Under the pieces are notes generated by a model, which ran no database searches, was not told where the DNA came from, and was given only the letters and a program-made list of their open reading frames with translations. Position numbers and translations under genes: made by a program. Positions 50,232-64,000 of a stretch of 64,000 nucleotides of DNA are shown here, piece after piece (positions within the stretch are counted from its first letter, which is position 1; each line of letters opens with the position of its first letter). The DNA lies in NCBI RefSeq assembly GCF_033406955.1, contig NZ_CP137734.1, forward strand, positions 2,232,001-2,296,000. Direction: 5' to 3'. Source of the stretch: Streptomyces violaceoruber. Lineage in GTDB: Bacteria > Actinomycetota > Actinomycetes > Streptomycetales > Streptomycetaceae.

Positions 50232-51019
50232 ACTTCCGTCTCCTTCAACGCCGCTCTGCGTTCGGCGATTCCCCGGCGGCGCAGCACAATGGCCTGCTTC
50301 ACATAGTCCAGGCCGGTCGCGACGGTCAGGACGACCGCCGCCGCCATCACCCAGAACCTCAGGGTGGCCAGGGGCCCCGTCAGCGCCAGGACGTACATGC
50401 CGACGGCGATGCCCTGGATGAGCGTCTTGAGCTTGCCGCCCCGGCTCGCGGGGATGACGCCGTACCGGATGACCACGAAACGCAGGACGGTGATCCCGAG
50501 TTCCCGGCCGAGGATGACGGCCGTCACCCACCACGGCAGGTCGCCGAGCGCGGACAGGCAGATGAGCGCCGCACCCATGATCGCCTTGTCGGCGATGGGA
50601 TCGGCGATCTTCCCGAAGTCGGTGACGAGGTTGTAAGTGCGCGCCAGGTGACCGTCGAAGAGGTCGGTGATCATGGCGATGGCGAAGGCGGCCCAGGCGA
50701 AGGAGCGCCAGGCCGGGTCGTACCCGCCGTTGCCGAGCATGAGCGCGACGAAGGCCGGCACCAGGAGCAGCCGGAGCATCGTCAGCAGATTGGCGACGTT
50801 CCAGACACTCGCCTGGTTGACGGCGGCCGCCGCGATCTTGCCACCGCGCGCGCCGGCACCACCCTCGGTGGCCCCTCGCCGCTCTCCCGCATCCCGTTCC
50901 ACGGCGCCCCCCGAAGTCGTGCGCCCGGCCGGTTCCTGTGCCGCGCCCGAGGCGCCGCGCGGGCCGGTCCGGCGCGCACTGGAGGAGCCGCCCGCCGCGG
51001 ACGCCGGGACTCCGGTCAT
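50228..51019 (-). CDS. pgsA: CDP-alcohol phosphatidyltransferase (phosphatidylglycerophosphate synthase type)
   Basis: 263 residues. A ~65-residue Ala/Gly/Arg-rich N-terminal extension precedes the membrane core. The CDP-alcohol phosphotransferase signature DG-x2-AR-x8-G-x3-D-x3-D is complete in [20 protein letters not shown] followed by ADPIAD. Five to six transmembrane segments. It makes the phosphatidylglycerol precursor from CDP-diacylglycerol. Its start overlaps the rimO stop by 4 nt and its stop overlaps cinA. Confidence 0.93.
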   Translation of the reverse strand: MTGVPASAAGGSSSARRTGPRGASGAAQEPAGRTTSGGAVERDAGERRGATEGGAGARGGKIAAAAVNQASVWNVANLLTMLRLLLVPAFVALMLGNGGYDPAWRSFAWAAFAIAMITDLFDGHLARTYNLVTDFGKIADPIADKAIMGAALICLSALGDLPWWVTAVILGRELGITVLRFVVIRYGVIPASRGGKLKTLIQGIAVGMYVLALTGPLATLRFWVMAAAVVLTVATGLDYVKQAIVLRRRGIAERRAALKETEV

Positions 51020-52497
51020 CTGCCGGCCTCCTCACTCCACTCGGGCGAGCCCAGCAGCGGTTCGGCCACCAGGTCGACACCCTCCGTACCGACCACCTTC
51101 GCGTCGACCATACGACCGACACTCAGGCCCGCGCCGCTCGTGAGCAGCACCTGGCCGTCCGTCTCCGGCGCCTGGTGCTCCGCGCGGCCGCGGACGCCGT
51201 CCCCCTCGCCGGCCGGGTCCACGGACTCGACGAGTACCCGCACGGTCGCCCCGACGCGCTCGTCGGCCCGCTGCGAGACCAGTTCCTCGGCCAGGCGGGA
51301 GACCCGTGCCAACCGCTCGGCGACGACGTCCTCGTCCAGCTTGTCGCCGTAGGTCGCCGCCTCGGTGCCCTCCTCGTCGGAGTAGCCGAAGACGCCGATG
51401 GCGTCGAGGCGGGCGTGGTTGAGGAACCGCTCCAGCTCGGCGAGGTCGGCCTCGGACTCGCCGGGGAAGCCGACGATGAAGTTGGAGCGCACGCCCGCCT
51501 CGGGCGCCTTGCTCCGGATGGTGTCGAGGAGCTCCAGGAAGCGGTCGGTGTCGCCGAAGCGGCGCATCGCGCGCAGCACGTTCGGCGCGGAGTGCTGGAA
51601 GGAGAGGTCGAAGTAGGGCGCGACCTTCTCGGTGGAGGTCAGCACGTCGATCAGGCCGGGGCGCATCTCGGCCGGCTGGAGGTAGCTGACCCGCACCCGC
51701 TCGATGCCGTCGACCTCGGCCAGGTTCGGCAGCAGCGACTCCAGGAGCCGGATGTCGCCGAGGTCCTTGCCGTAGGAGGTGTTGTTCTCGGAGACCAGCA
51801 TGATCTCCTTGACGCCCTGCTCGGCCAGCCAGCGTGTCTCGTTCAGCACGTCGCTGGGGCGGCGCGAGATGAAGGAGCCGCGGAAGGACGGGATGGCGCA
51901 GAAGGAGCAGCGCCGGTCGCAGCCCGAGGCCAGCTTCACCGAGGCGACCGGGGAGCCGTCCAGCCGGCGGCGCAGCGGCGCGCGGGGCCCCGAGGCGGGG
52001 GCGACGCCCTCGGGCAGGTCGGTCGGGCCGTGTCCCGGCAGGGCGACCGCGGCACCGGCCTCCTGCCGCTCGGCGGGGCTGATCGGCAGCAGCTTGCGCC
52101 GGTCGCGCGGGGTGTGGGCGGCGTGGATGCCGCCGTTCAGGATGGTCTGCAGGCGGTCGGAGATGTCGGCGTAGTCGTCGAAGCCGAGGACGCCGTCGGC
52201 CTCCGGGAGGGCGTCGGCCAGCTCCTTGCCGTACCGCTCGGCCATGCAGCCCACCGCCACGACGGCCTGCGTTCTTCCGTGGCCCTTGAGGTCGTTGGCC
52301 TCCAGGAGGGCGTCCACGGAGTCCTTCTTGGCGGCCTCGACGAAGCCGCATGTGTTCACGACGGCGACGTCCGCTTCCTCGGCGTCGTCGACGAGCTTCC
52401 AGCCGTCCGCCTCCAGACGGCCTGCGAGCTCCTCCGAGTCCACCTCGTTACGGGCGCAGCCAAGGGTGACGAGTGCGACGGTACGGCTTTCAGGCAT
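51016..52497 (-). CDS. rimO: ribosomal protein S12 methylthiotransferase RimO
   Basis: 493 residues from ATG 52497. Auxiliary cluster cysteines Cys14 ([12 protein letters not shown]), Cys50 (NTCGF) and Cys84 (VGCMAERY), then radical SAM Cys193, Cys197 and Cys200 ([16 protein letters not shown]), and a C-terminal TRAM domain. The RimO-specific [10 protein letters not shown] and IPSFRGSF distinguish it from MiaB, the paralogue at 16674-18191. It thiomethylates an Asp of ribosomal protein S12. It is the first gene of the coupled rimO-pgsA-cinA run. Confidence 0.95.
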   Translation of the reverse strand: MPESRTVALVTLGCARNEVDSEELAGRLEADGWKLVDDAEEADVAVVNTCGFVEAAKKDSVDALLEANDLKGHGRTQAVVAVGCMAERYGKELADALPEADGVLGFDDYADISDRLQTILNGGIHAAHTPRDRRKLLPISPAERQEAGAAVALPGHGPTDLPEGVAPASGPRAPLRRRLDGSPVASVKLASGCDRRCSFCAIPSFRGSFISRRPSDVLNETRWLAEQGVKEIMLVSENNTSYGKDLGDIRLLESLLPNLAEVDGIERVRVSYLQPAEMRPGLIDVLTSTEKVAPYFDLSFQHSAPNVLRAMRRFGDTDRFLELLDTIRSKAPEAGVRSNFIVGFPGESEADLAELERFLNHARLDAIGVFGYSDEEGTEAATYGDKLDEDVVAERLARVSRLAEELVSQRADERVGATVRVLVESVDPAGEGDGVRGRAEHQAPETDGQVLLTSGAGLSVGRMVDAKVVGTEGVDLVAEPLLGSPEWSEEAGR

Positions 52498-52588
52498 GGG
52501 CTCAAGACTACTTCGTCCCGCCGACGGCCCACGTCGACGGGGTTGGCCGATCCCGGCCGACCCCGCGTCGACGCGGTCCCCGCACCGC

Positions 52589-53452
52589 CTATCCGACCTG
52601 CGGGTCGCCCTTCGTGTACGTCAGGCGCTCGACGGCGCCGGGCCGGAAGTCGTCCTCGATCTTCTTGCCGTTGACGTAGAGCTGGATGGCTCCGGCGTCC
52701 CCGAGGACGAGTTTGACCTTCTCGTTGTCCTGGAAGGTCTTGGAGTCGCCCTGCTTGAGCAGTCCGTCGAAGAGCAGCCGGCCGTTGTGGTCCTGGGCGG
52801 AGATCCAGCTGCGGCCCTCGGTGGCGCTGACCTTGACGGTCACCTTGTCCGCGGGCGCGGCGGCGATGGCGCTGTCGCTCGGTTCCGGCTTGGGGTCGGC
52901 GGGCTTCTTGGGCTTGGCGCTCGACGAGGCGGACTCGCCGGACGAGGGCTGGGCCCCCTCGGCGACGCTCGCCTCGTTGCCGCCGTCGTCGCCGCCCTTG
53001 ACGAACGTGAAGCCCACGAAGCCGATCACGGCGACGATCGCGGCGACCATGGCGGCGGTCCAGTTGGGTCCGCGCCGCTCGGGACGGATGCGCTCCGCCT
53101 CGAACAGGGGCGCGGCGGGGGTCGGCGCCGGGCGTCCGCCGTGCTCGGCGTCGAACCGCGCGAGCAGCTCGGCCGGGTCGAGCCCGACGGCCTTGGCCAG
53201 GGTGCGGATGTGCCCGCGCGCGTAGACGTCGCCGCCGCAGGGCGCGAAGTCGTCCGCCTCGATGGCGTGCACGATGGCGATGCGGACCCGGGTGGCGGTG
53301 GTGATGTCGTCGACGGTCAGCCCGGCGGCGATCCGGGCCTGCCTCAGGGCGTGGCCGACGGAGGGGCGGGCTTCCTCGGAAACGTCGTCAGGGGCGTCTT
53401 GGGACACGTCTTCGATCGGACGCTCGTCTTCAGGGGATTTGCCGTTGGACAC
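52589..53452 (-). CDS. RodZ-like helix-turn-helix membrane protein (HTH_25/DUF4115)
   Basis: 287 residues from GTG 53452. An N-terminal HTH_25 domain (about 32-100: [20 protein letters not shown], then [15 protein letters not shown]) is followed by one transmembrane helix (about 133-152: [19 protein letters not shown]), a Ser/Pro/Lys linker and an extracytoplasmic DUF4115-type beta domain ([21 protein letters not shown] to the end). This is the RodZ layout; in rods RodZ links MreB to the wall machinery. In Streptomyces the family member between ftsK and rimO is less well understood, so the exact role is inferred. Confidence 0.88.
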   Translation of the reverse strand: MSNGKSPEDERPIEDVSQDAPDDVSEEARPSVGHALRQARIAAGLTVDDITTATRVRIAIVHAIEADDFAPCGGDVYARGHIRTLAKAVGLDPAELLARFDAEHGGRPAPTPAAPLFEAERIRPERRGPNWTAAMVAAIVAVIGFVGFTFVKGGDDGGNEASVAEGAQPSSGESASSSAKPKKPADPKPEPSDSAIAAAPADKVTVKVSATEGRSWISAQDHNGRLLFDGLLKQGDSKTFQDNEKVKLVLGDAGAIQLYVNGKKIEDDFRPGAVERLTYTKGDPQVG

Positions 53453-53755
53453 GGGGGCGCCTTTCGAGCGTTTAGCCGCCTGTGCTGGGCGTTCAGTCTA
53501 GGGGGGGTGCAAACGGGTGGGGCAACCGGGCGGTACGACCTTTACGCCATCGGAATGGCCCGGCACCCCGATGGTGGACTACCTGTTTGTCACTTCCCTC
53601 AACTTGACGTAGGGCCTGGGGAAACGGTTGCTCAATGATCCCTAACGGGTGAGTCACGATCGGCCGCCCGGCCGTGGTGACGCCGCCCGGCCGTCGTGAC
53701 CCTCCGTCGGCGAAACGTCGGCGGATCGTCGGCGGAACCCTTCTCCTACCCGCCC
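53453..53755. other. ftsK-rodZ intergenic region with direct repeats
   Basis: A 303-bp gap between two minus-strand genes, presumably with the rodZ-like promoter. It contains a direct repeat of GCCGCCCGGCCGT followed by SGTGAC (about 53662-53700) and three CGTCGGCG units (about 53704-53733). No hairpin of terminator quality and no coding potential on either strand were noticed. Confidence 0.5.
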
Positions 53756-56509
53756 CTACCCTTCAGACTCCCCACGGATCACCGCGAGCACGCCGTCCAG
53801 CTCATCAGGCTTCACAAGAACGTCACGAGCCTTCGAACCCTCGCTCGGTCCGACGATGCTCCGCGACTCCATCAGGTCCATCAGCCGCCCGGCCTTCGCG
53901 AAGCCGACCCGCAGCTTGCGCTGGAGCATCGAGGTGGACCCGAACTGCGTGGAGACGACCAGCTCGGCCGCCTGGCACAGCAGGTCGAGGTCGTCGCCGA
54001 TGTCCTCGTCGATCTCCTTCTTCTGCTTGGTGCCGACCGTGACGTCCTCGCGGAAGACCGGCGCCATCTGGTCCTTGCAGTGCTGGACGACGGTCGCGAC
54101 CTCCTCCTCGGTCACGAACGCGCCCTGCATGCGGGTCGGCTTGTTCGCGCCCATCGGCAGGAAGAGTCCGTCGCCCTTGCCGATCAGCTTCTCGGCGCCG
54201 GGCTGGTCGAGGATGACCCGGGAGTCGGCGAGCGAGGAGGTGGCGAAGGCGAGCCTGGAGGGCACGTTGGCCTTGATCAGGCCGGTCACGACGTCCACGG
54301 AGGGCCGCTGGGTGGCGAGCACCAGGTGGATGCCGGCCGCGCGCGCGAGCTGCGTGATCCGCACGATCGCGTCCTCGACGTCGCGCGGGGCGACCATCAT
54401 GAGGTCGGCCAGCTCGTCCACGATCACCAGCAGGTACGGGTACGGCTGGAGTTCGCGCTCGCTGCCCTCGGGCGGCTTGACCTTGCCCTCGCGCACCGCG
54501 CGGTTGAAGTCGTCGATGTGCCGGTAGCCGTAGGCGGCGAGATCGTCGTAGCGCAGGTCCATCTCGCGCACGACCCACTGGAGCGCTTCGGCGGCCCGCT
54601 TCGGGTTGGTGATGATCGGCGTGATCAGGTGCGGGATGCCCTCGTACGCGGTCAGCTCGACGCGCTTGGGGTCGACCAGGATCATCCGGACGTCCTCCGG
54701 GGTCGCCCGCATCATGATCGAGGTGATCAGGCAGTTGATGCAGGACGACTTGCCGGAGCCGGTGGCACCGGCGACCAGCATGTGCGGCATCTTCGCCAGC
54801 GAGTGCATGACGTAGCCGCCCTCGACGTCCTTGCCGAAGGCGACCAGCATCGGGTCGTCGTCCTCGGCGGACTCCGCGAGCCGCAGCACGTCGCCGAGGT
54901 TGACCATCTCCCGGTCGGTGTTGGGGATCTCGATGCCGACCGCGGACTTGCCGGGGATCGGGCTGATGATCCGCACGTCGGGGCTGGCGACGGCGTAGGC
55001 GATGTTCTTGGTCAGCGCGGTGATCCGCTCGACCTTCACGGCGGGGCCCAGCTCGACCTCGTAGCGCGTGACCGTCGGGCCGCGGGTGAAGCCGGTGACG
55101 GCGGCGTCGACCTTGAACTCGGTGAAGACGGTGGTCAGCGAGGCGACTATGGCGTCGTTGGCCGCGCTGCGCGCCTTGCCGGGTCCGCCGCGCGTGAGGG
55201 AGTCGAGGGACGGCAGGGAATAGGTGATGTCGCCGGAGAGCTGGAGCTGCTCGGCGCGCGGCGGCAGGTCCCGCTCCTTGGGCAGCGGCGTCTTGGTGAG
55301 GTCGGGGACCGCGCCGCCCGCCGGTTCCCCTCCGGCCGCCTTCGTGGCGTCCTTCTTGAGCTTGCCCGGCTGCGGCCGCGCGGCCGGCACCGGCGTGGGC
55401 GTCGGGGTCGTGGACTCGCGGTCCCCGGTGCTCACGCCCTGGGTGAGGTCGGCGACCAGCGGCGAGGGCGGCATCCCGTGCAGTACGGCGCCGTCGAGCG
55501 CGGCGGCGGCAGCGGCGGCGACGTCCACGGCGTCCATCGGACGGTTCATCTCGGGCTGCGGCACGGCGGACCGCCGGGGCCTGCCGCGGCGCCGGCTGAG
55601 TGCCTCCTGCTCGGCCGCGTCGGGGTCGTACGGCTCGGCGGCGGCCGGTTGGGCGCGCTTGCGGGGGCGGGCGGGCAGCGCCTCGCGCCACTGCTCGTCG
55701 TAGCGCTCGTCGTCGTTCGTGAACTCGTCCGTCTCCGGGGCGTGGACCACGCCGAGCCGCACCCCGAGCTGCCGCAGCCGCTGCGGGATGGCGTTGACCG
55801 GGGTGGCCGTGACGACGAGCAGCCCGAAGACGGTGAGCAGCACGAGCAGCGGCACGGCCAGCACGTCGGTCATCGTGTACGACAGCGGGGTGGCCGCGCC
55901 CCAGCCGATGAGGCCGCCGGCGTCCCGTATGGCCTGCATGCCCTCGCTGCGGGCCGGTGAGCCGCAGGCGATGTGCACCTGGCCGAGCACGCCGATGACG
56001 AGCGCGGACAGGCCGATCACGATCCGCCCGTTGGCCTCGGGCTTCTCGGGGTGCCGGATGAGGCGTACGGCGATGGCGCCGAGCAGGATCGGCACGAGCA
56101 GGTCCAGCCGGCCGAAGGCGCCGGTCACGAGGATCTCGACGAGGTCGCCGACGGGGCCCTTGAGGTCGGCCCAGGTGCCCGCGGCGACGATCAGCGCGAC
56201 GCCGAGCAGCAGCAGGGCGACGCCGTCCTTGCGGTGGGCCGGGTCGAGGTTCTTGGCGCCCTGCCCTATGCCGCGGAAGACGGCGCCCACTCCGTGCGCG
56301 AGGCCCAGCCAGAGCGCGCGCACCAGCCGGTACACGCCGTTGGTGGGGTTCGGAGCCGGTTGGGGCGCGGGCTTCCTCGCCGCGGCCTTCTTGGCGGGCG
56401 CCCTTTTCGCGGGTGCCTTCTTCGCGGCGGCCTTCTTGACCGGACCCTTCGCGGGAGCGGCCGCCTTCTTCGCGGGCTGCTTCTTGGCTGCGGAGGGACG
56501 TGAGGCCAT
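53756..56509 (-). CDS. ftsK: DNA translocase FtsK
   Basis: About 917 residues from ATG 56509 (an in-frame GTG at 56545 is an alternative). A Lys/Ala/Pro-rich basic head (1-50) leads to about four to five transmembrane helices (about 95-240), a Pro/Ala/Arg linker, the alpha/beta motor with Walker A AGATGSGKSSC, Walker B LLVIVDELADLMM and LATQRPSVDVVTG, and the C-terminal gamma winged helix (STSMLQRKLRVGFAKAGRLMDLME) that reads chromosome polarity. Clears and segregates DNA at sporulation septa. It is transcribed alone or with osaBA upstream, 202 nt away. Confidence 0.96.
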   Translation of the reverse strand: MASRPSAAKKQPAKKAAAPAKGPVKKAAAKKAPAKRAPAKKAAARKPAPQPAPNPTNGVYRLVRALWLGLAHGVGAVFRGIGQGAKNLDPAHRKDGVALLLLGVALIVAAGTWADLKGPVGDLVEILVTGAFGRLDLLVPILLGAIAVRLIRHPEKPEANGRIVIGLSALVIGVLGQVHIACGSPARSEGMQAIRDAGGLIGWGAATPLSYTMTDVLAVPLLVLLTVFGLLVVTATPVNAIPQRLRQLGVRLGVVHAPETDEFTNDDERYDEQWREALPARPRKRAQPAAAEPYDPDAAEQEALSRRRGRPRRSAVPQPEMNRPMDAVDVAAAAAAALDGAVLHGMPPSPLVADLTQGVSTGDRESTTPTPTPVPAARPQPGKLKKDATKAAGGEPAGGAVPDLTKTPLPKERDLPPRAEQLQLSGDITYSLPSLDSLTRGGPGKARSAANDAIVASLTTVFTEFKVDAAVTGFTRGPTVTRYEVELGPAVKVERITALTKNIAYAVASPDVRIISPIPGKSAVGIEIPNTDREMVNLGDVLRLAESAEDDDPMLVAFGKDVEGGYVMHSLAKMPHMLVAGATGSGKSSCINCLITSIMMRATPEDVRMILVDPKRVELTAYEGIPHLITPIITNPKRAAEALQWVVREMDLRYDDLAAYGYRHIDDFNRAVREGKVKPPEGSERELQPYPYLLVIVDELADLMMVAPRDVEDAIVRITQLARAAGIHLVLATQRPSVDVVTGLIKANVPSRLAFATSSLADSRVILDQPGAEKLIGKGDGLFLPMGANKPTRMQGAFVTEEEVATVVQHCKDQMAPVFREDVTVGTKQKKEIDEDIGDDLDLLCQAAELVVSTQFGSTSMLQRKLRVGFAKAGRLMDLMESRSIVGPSEGSKARDVLVKPDELDGVLAVIRGESEG

Positions 56510-57351
56510 GGGTGTGAGGTTACCGGGGGAGACGGCGGTCGACACGTGTGCCTACCGCTTCACCCGTTCGTGTCGCCCCTCCATGGGGGCGGAACTGACG
56601 CGTCCGGTACAGCCTCTGACAAGTCCTCACAGACCCTCCCAGAGTCCACTTCACGGACGGCCGCGGAGGCCGCCGCGACGAGCCTCACGGGCGGCAGGGG
56701 CACTCCCGACGTCAGTTGACGGCGGCCTGACCGCCGGACGAGCCCGGCTCCAGGGCGTCCAGCGCCCGCCGCAACCCGGTGAGCTTGCGCTCCAGATGGG
56801 CGGCCGTCGCCACCGCGGCCGCGTCCGTCGACTCGTCGCCGAGCTGCTTGGACAGCGCCTCCGCCTGCTCCTCCACGGCCGCCAGCCGCGCCGACAGCTC
56901 GGCGAGCAGCCCCGCCGGCTCCTTGGCCTCGCCGACGGCGGCCTTGCCGTTGCCCTCCAACTGGAGGCGCAGCAAGGCCGCCTGTTCACGCAGCTGGCAG
57001 TTCTTCATGTACAGCTCGACGAAGACCGAGACCTTGGCGCGCAGCACCCAGGGGTCGAACGGCTTGGAGATGTAGTCCACCGCGCCTGCCGCGTACCCGC
57101 GGAAGGTGTGGTGCGGTCCGTGGTTGATCGCCGTGAGGAAGATGATCGGGATGTCCCGGGTCCGCTCCCGGCGCTTGATGTGCGCGGCGGTTTCGAATCC
57201 GTCCATGCCCGGCATCTGGACGTCCAGCAGAATGACCGCGAAGTCGTCCGTGAGCAGTGCTTTGAGCGCTTCCTCCCCGGACGATGCCCGCACCAGCGTC
57301 TGATCGAGCGCCGAGAGGATCGCCTCCAGCGCAAGCAGATTCTCCGGCCGG

Positions 57352-62829
<5,478 letters not shown>

Positions 62830-63363
62830 TGTGTCCCTCCCGCAGGGGTCGACCGATACCGCTGTGCCCGGCCGCCCACACTCGGCGGACCGGTTCCTGC
62901 CGCTTACTTCCCGTACTGCCGGTACTTCCGTACTGCCGGGTGATCCGGGCCGGCGCGCCGGACCGCTTCCAGGGCTGCTGCCCACCCGACTCGGCGCGCA
63001 TTCACCTGCCCGTACCTTCATCAGCAGCTTGCCCAGTGTTTCACCCCGGCCGAACCAGGCCATAACAGTTCGGCAGCTTCGCACATCGTCCGCACACCCT
63101 CTGGGCGGAAACACTGCAGACCGGCATCCGGATGGACGGCGAAGGTAAGTAACCTTGCATACGGCTGTCCAGCCAAACCGGTCCGTCCGGTCTGGGCGGT
63201 GGCACGGAGACGAGCGGGCATCGGAGGGGCGGCCGGAATGACCACCGGACTGATCCCGGGGGAGCAGCCCCCGGATCCCGGGCCGACGGGTGGGCTGCCG
63301 CAGCAGCGGCACGAGCCGGTCGGCCATGAGGCCGTGCACGGGGAGAGAGGGTCGAGGAGTTCT
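62830..63363. other. divergent intergenic region osaA / SpoIIE-like gene
   Basis: A 534-bp region holding the promoters of both transcription units. Near the osaA side there is a 12-bp direct repeat CCGTACTGCCGG at 62911-62922 and 62928-62939, each preceded by ACTTC, 17 bp apart. A less GC-rich stretch around 63143-63170 (GGTAAGTAACCTTGCATACG) may be a promoter region. No small gene is convincing. Confidence 0.5.
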
Positions 63364-64000
63364 GTGATCACCGCGCGCGCGGCCGCCAGCTTCGAGCCCG
63401 TCGGACGATCCGTGGCGAGCGCCCGGTCCTTCGTCCGCGACACGCTCCAGGGCTGGGGCCATGCGGACATCGTCGACGACGCCGTGGTGCTCACCAGCGA
63501 ACTGGTGACCAATGCCGTGGTCCACGCCGGCACGACCGCCGACGTCGTGTGCCTGCGCAGCGACGACGGCGTACGGATCGAGGTCGCCGACCACTACCCG
63601 GAGCGCGAGGTCCCCCTCCAGGGCTCCCCCGCCAACATGGGCAGCCTCGACCGCGAGGGCGGCCGCGGCCTCCAGCTGTGCGCGGCCCTGGCCGACCGCT
63701 GGGGCGTGGAGTACACGCCCACACTGAAGAACGTCTGGTTCCACCTCCATCTGCCCGAGCGTCCGGTCGGCACCCGCGCCGCCGGTCCCTCCCTCCCGGC
63801 CGCCCTGCTGCCGCTCGCCGACGGCCGGGTCCGCGTCGCCGTCGTCCAGATCGACCGCACCGGCGCCGTCGCGTCGTGGAACGAGGACGCCGAGGACCTC
63901 TTCGGCTACTCCGCCGACCAGGTCACCGGCAAACCGCTCACCGACCTCGCCGCCTGGCCGCACACCCCCGGCACGAGCACCGGCATCGCCGAGGCGCTCC
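63364..64000 (+). CDS. ATP-binding (HATPase_c_2) and PAS domain regulator, probably SpoIIE-type phosphatase (partial)
   Basis: 212 codons are visible from GTG 63364, with GAGGAG 4 nt upstream, open to the window end. Residues about 1-130 form an anti-sigma-kinase (RsbW/SpoIIAB-like) ATPase domain: [17 protein letters not shown] (N box), [11 protein letters not shown] (G1) and [19 protein letters not shown] (G2). From about 150 a PAS domain begins ([38 protein letters not shown]). In Streptomyces this order usually continues with GAF and PP2C/SpoIIE phosphatase domains. It is divergent from osaA and may act in the same stress network; this is inference. Confidence 0.85.
   Translation, partial: MITARAAASFEPVGRSVASARSFVRDTLQGWGHADIVDDAVVLTSELVTNAVVHAGTTADVVCLRSDDGVRIEVADHYPEREVPLQGSPANMGSLDREGGRGLQLCAALADRWGVEYTPTLKNVWFHLHLPERPVGTRAAGPSLPAALLPLADGRVRVAVVQIDRTGAVASWNEDAEDLFGYSADQVTGKPLTDLAAWPHTPGTSTGIAEAL

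Overview
The window is very GC-rich chromosomal DNA with strong third-position G/C bias, lipoproteins with short Streptomyces-type lipoboxes, GTG/TTG starts and frequent 1-4 nt stop/start overlaps. Gene content and order (hflX, rshA, dapF, miaA, miaB, gluRK-gluABCD, recX-recA, lhr-nei, dpsB, clgR, cinA, pgsA, rimO, rodZ-like, ftsK, osaB-osaA) match the conserved core of a Streptomyces chromosome. I see no insertion sequence, prophage, CRISPR array, tRNA or rRNA. Most of the region is vertically inherited core with small accessory islands.

Layout. 1-3475: minus-strand siderophore block (start of an unidentified gene, an IucA/IucC synthetase, a class III aminotransferase). 4008-6552: a tandem pair of trypsin-like lipoproteins, closed by a perfect 46-bp palindromic terminator. 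6648-18191: mostly minus-strand housekeeping genes (hflX, an M1 peptidase, rshA, dapF, a membrane protein, miaA, miaB) with two small plus-strand genes, one an orphan antitoxin-like protein. 18240-19549: a secreted cellulose-binding protein behind a textbook CebR operator. 19604-23179: a NarL-type two-component system and a KhtTU-like cation/H+ antiporter pair. 23275-30657: a MazG-like enzyme, a TAXI binding protein, the GluRK two-component system and the gluABCD glutamate importer. 30843-33724: a flavin monooxygenase, then a cysteine dioxygenase-rhodanese operon preceded by a Cys-rich leader peptide. 33721-36480: a decayed binding-protein remnant, recX-recA and an orphan RHH-type small protein. 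36617-41189: an AI-2E permease, DUF3046, a toroid-fold protein, and araC-azlC-azlD. 41377-47298: lhr-nei DNA repair operon. 47336-48514: SRPBCC/ArsR pair and a small membrane protein. 48521-62829: dpsB, clgR, cinA, pgsA, rimO, rodZ-like, ftsK, and osaB-osaA, whose kinase carries ten 92-residue repeat units. 63364-end: start of an anti-sigma-kinase-like/PAS protein.

How the genes work together. Three promoters (recA, lhr-nei, mazG-like) share a TTGTCAGTGG-like element, a 7-nt spacer and a -10 box. This is the RecA-independent DNA-damage (PafBC type) promoter known from mycobacteria, and two of the three put the start codon at the predicted transcription start (leaderless). recA also has a near-match SOS box, so the window holds a DNA-damage regulon. 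Other regulatory signals are the CebR box, an 11-bp-periodic direct repeat upstream of gluA that suits an OmpR-family regulator, a palindrome over the arsR start codon, a terminator-like hairpin between gluB and gluC, and the Cys-rich leader peptide. RshA has an intact ppGpp hydrolase half but a degraded synthetase signature. All functional calls come from motif and synteny reading; no database search was run.
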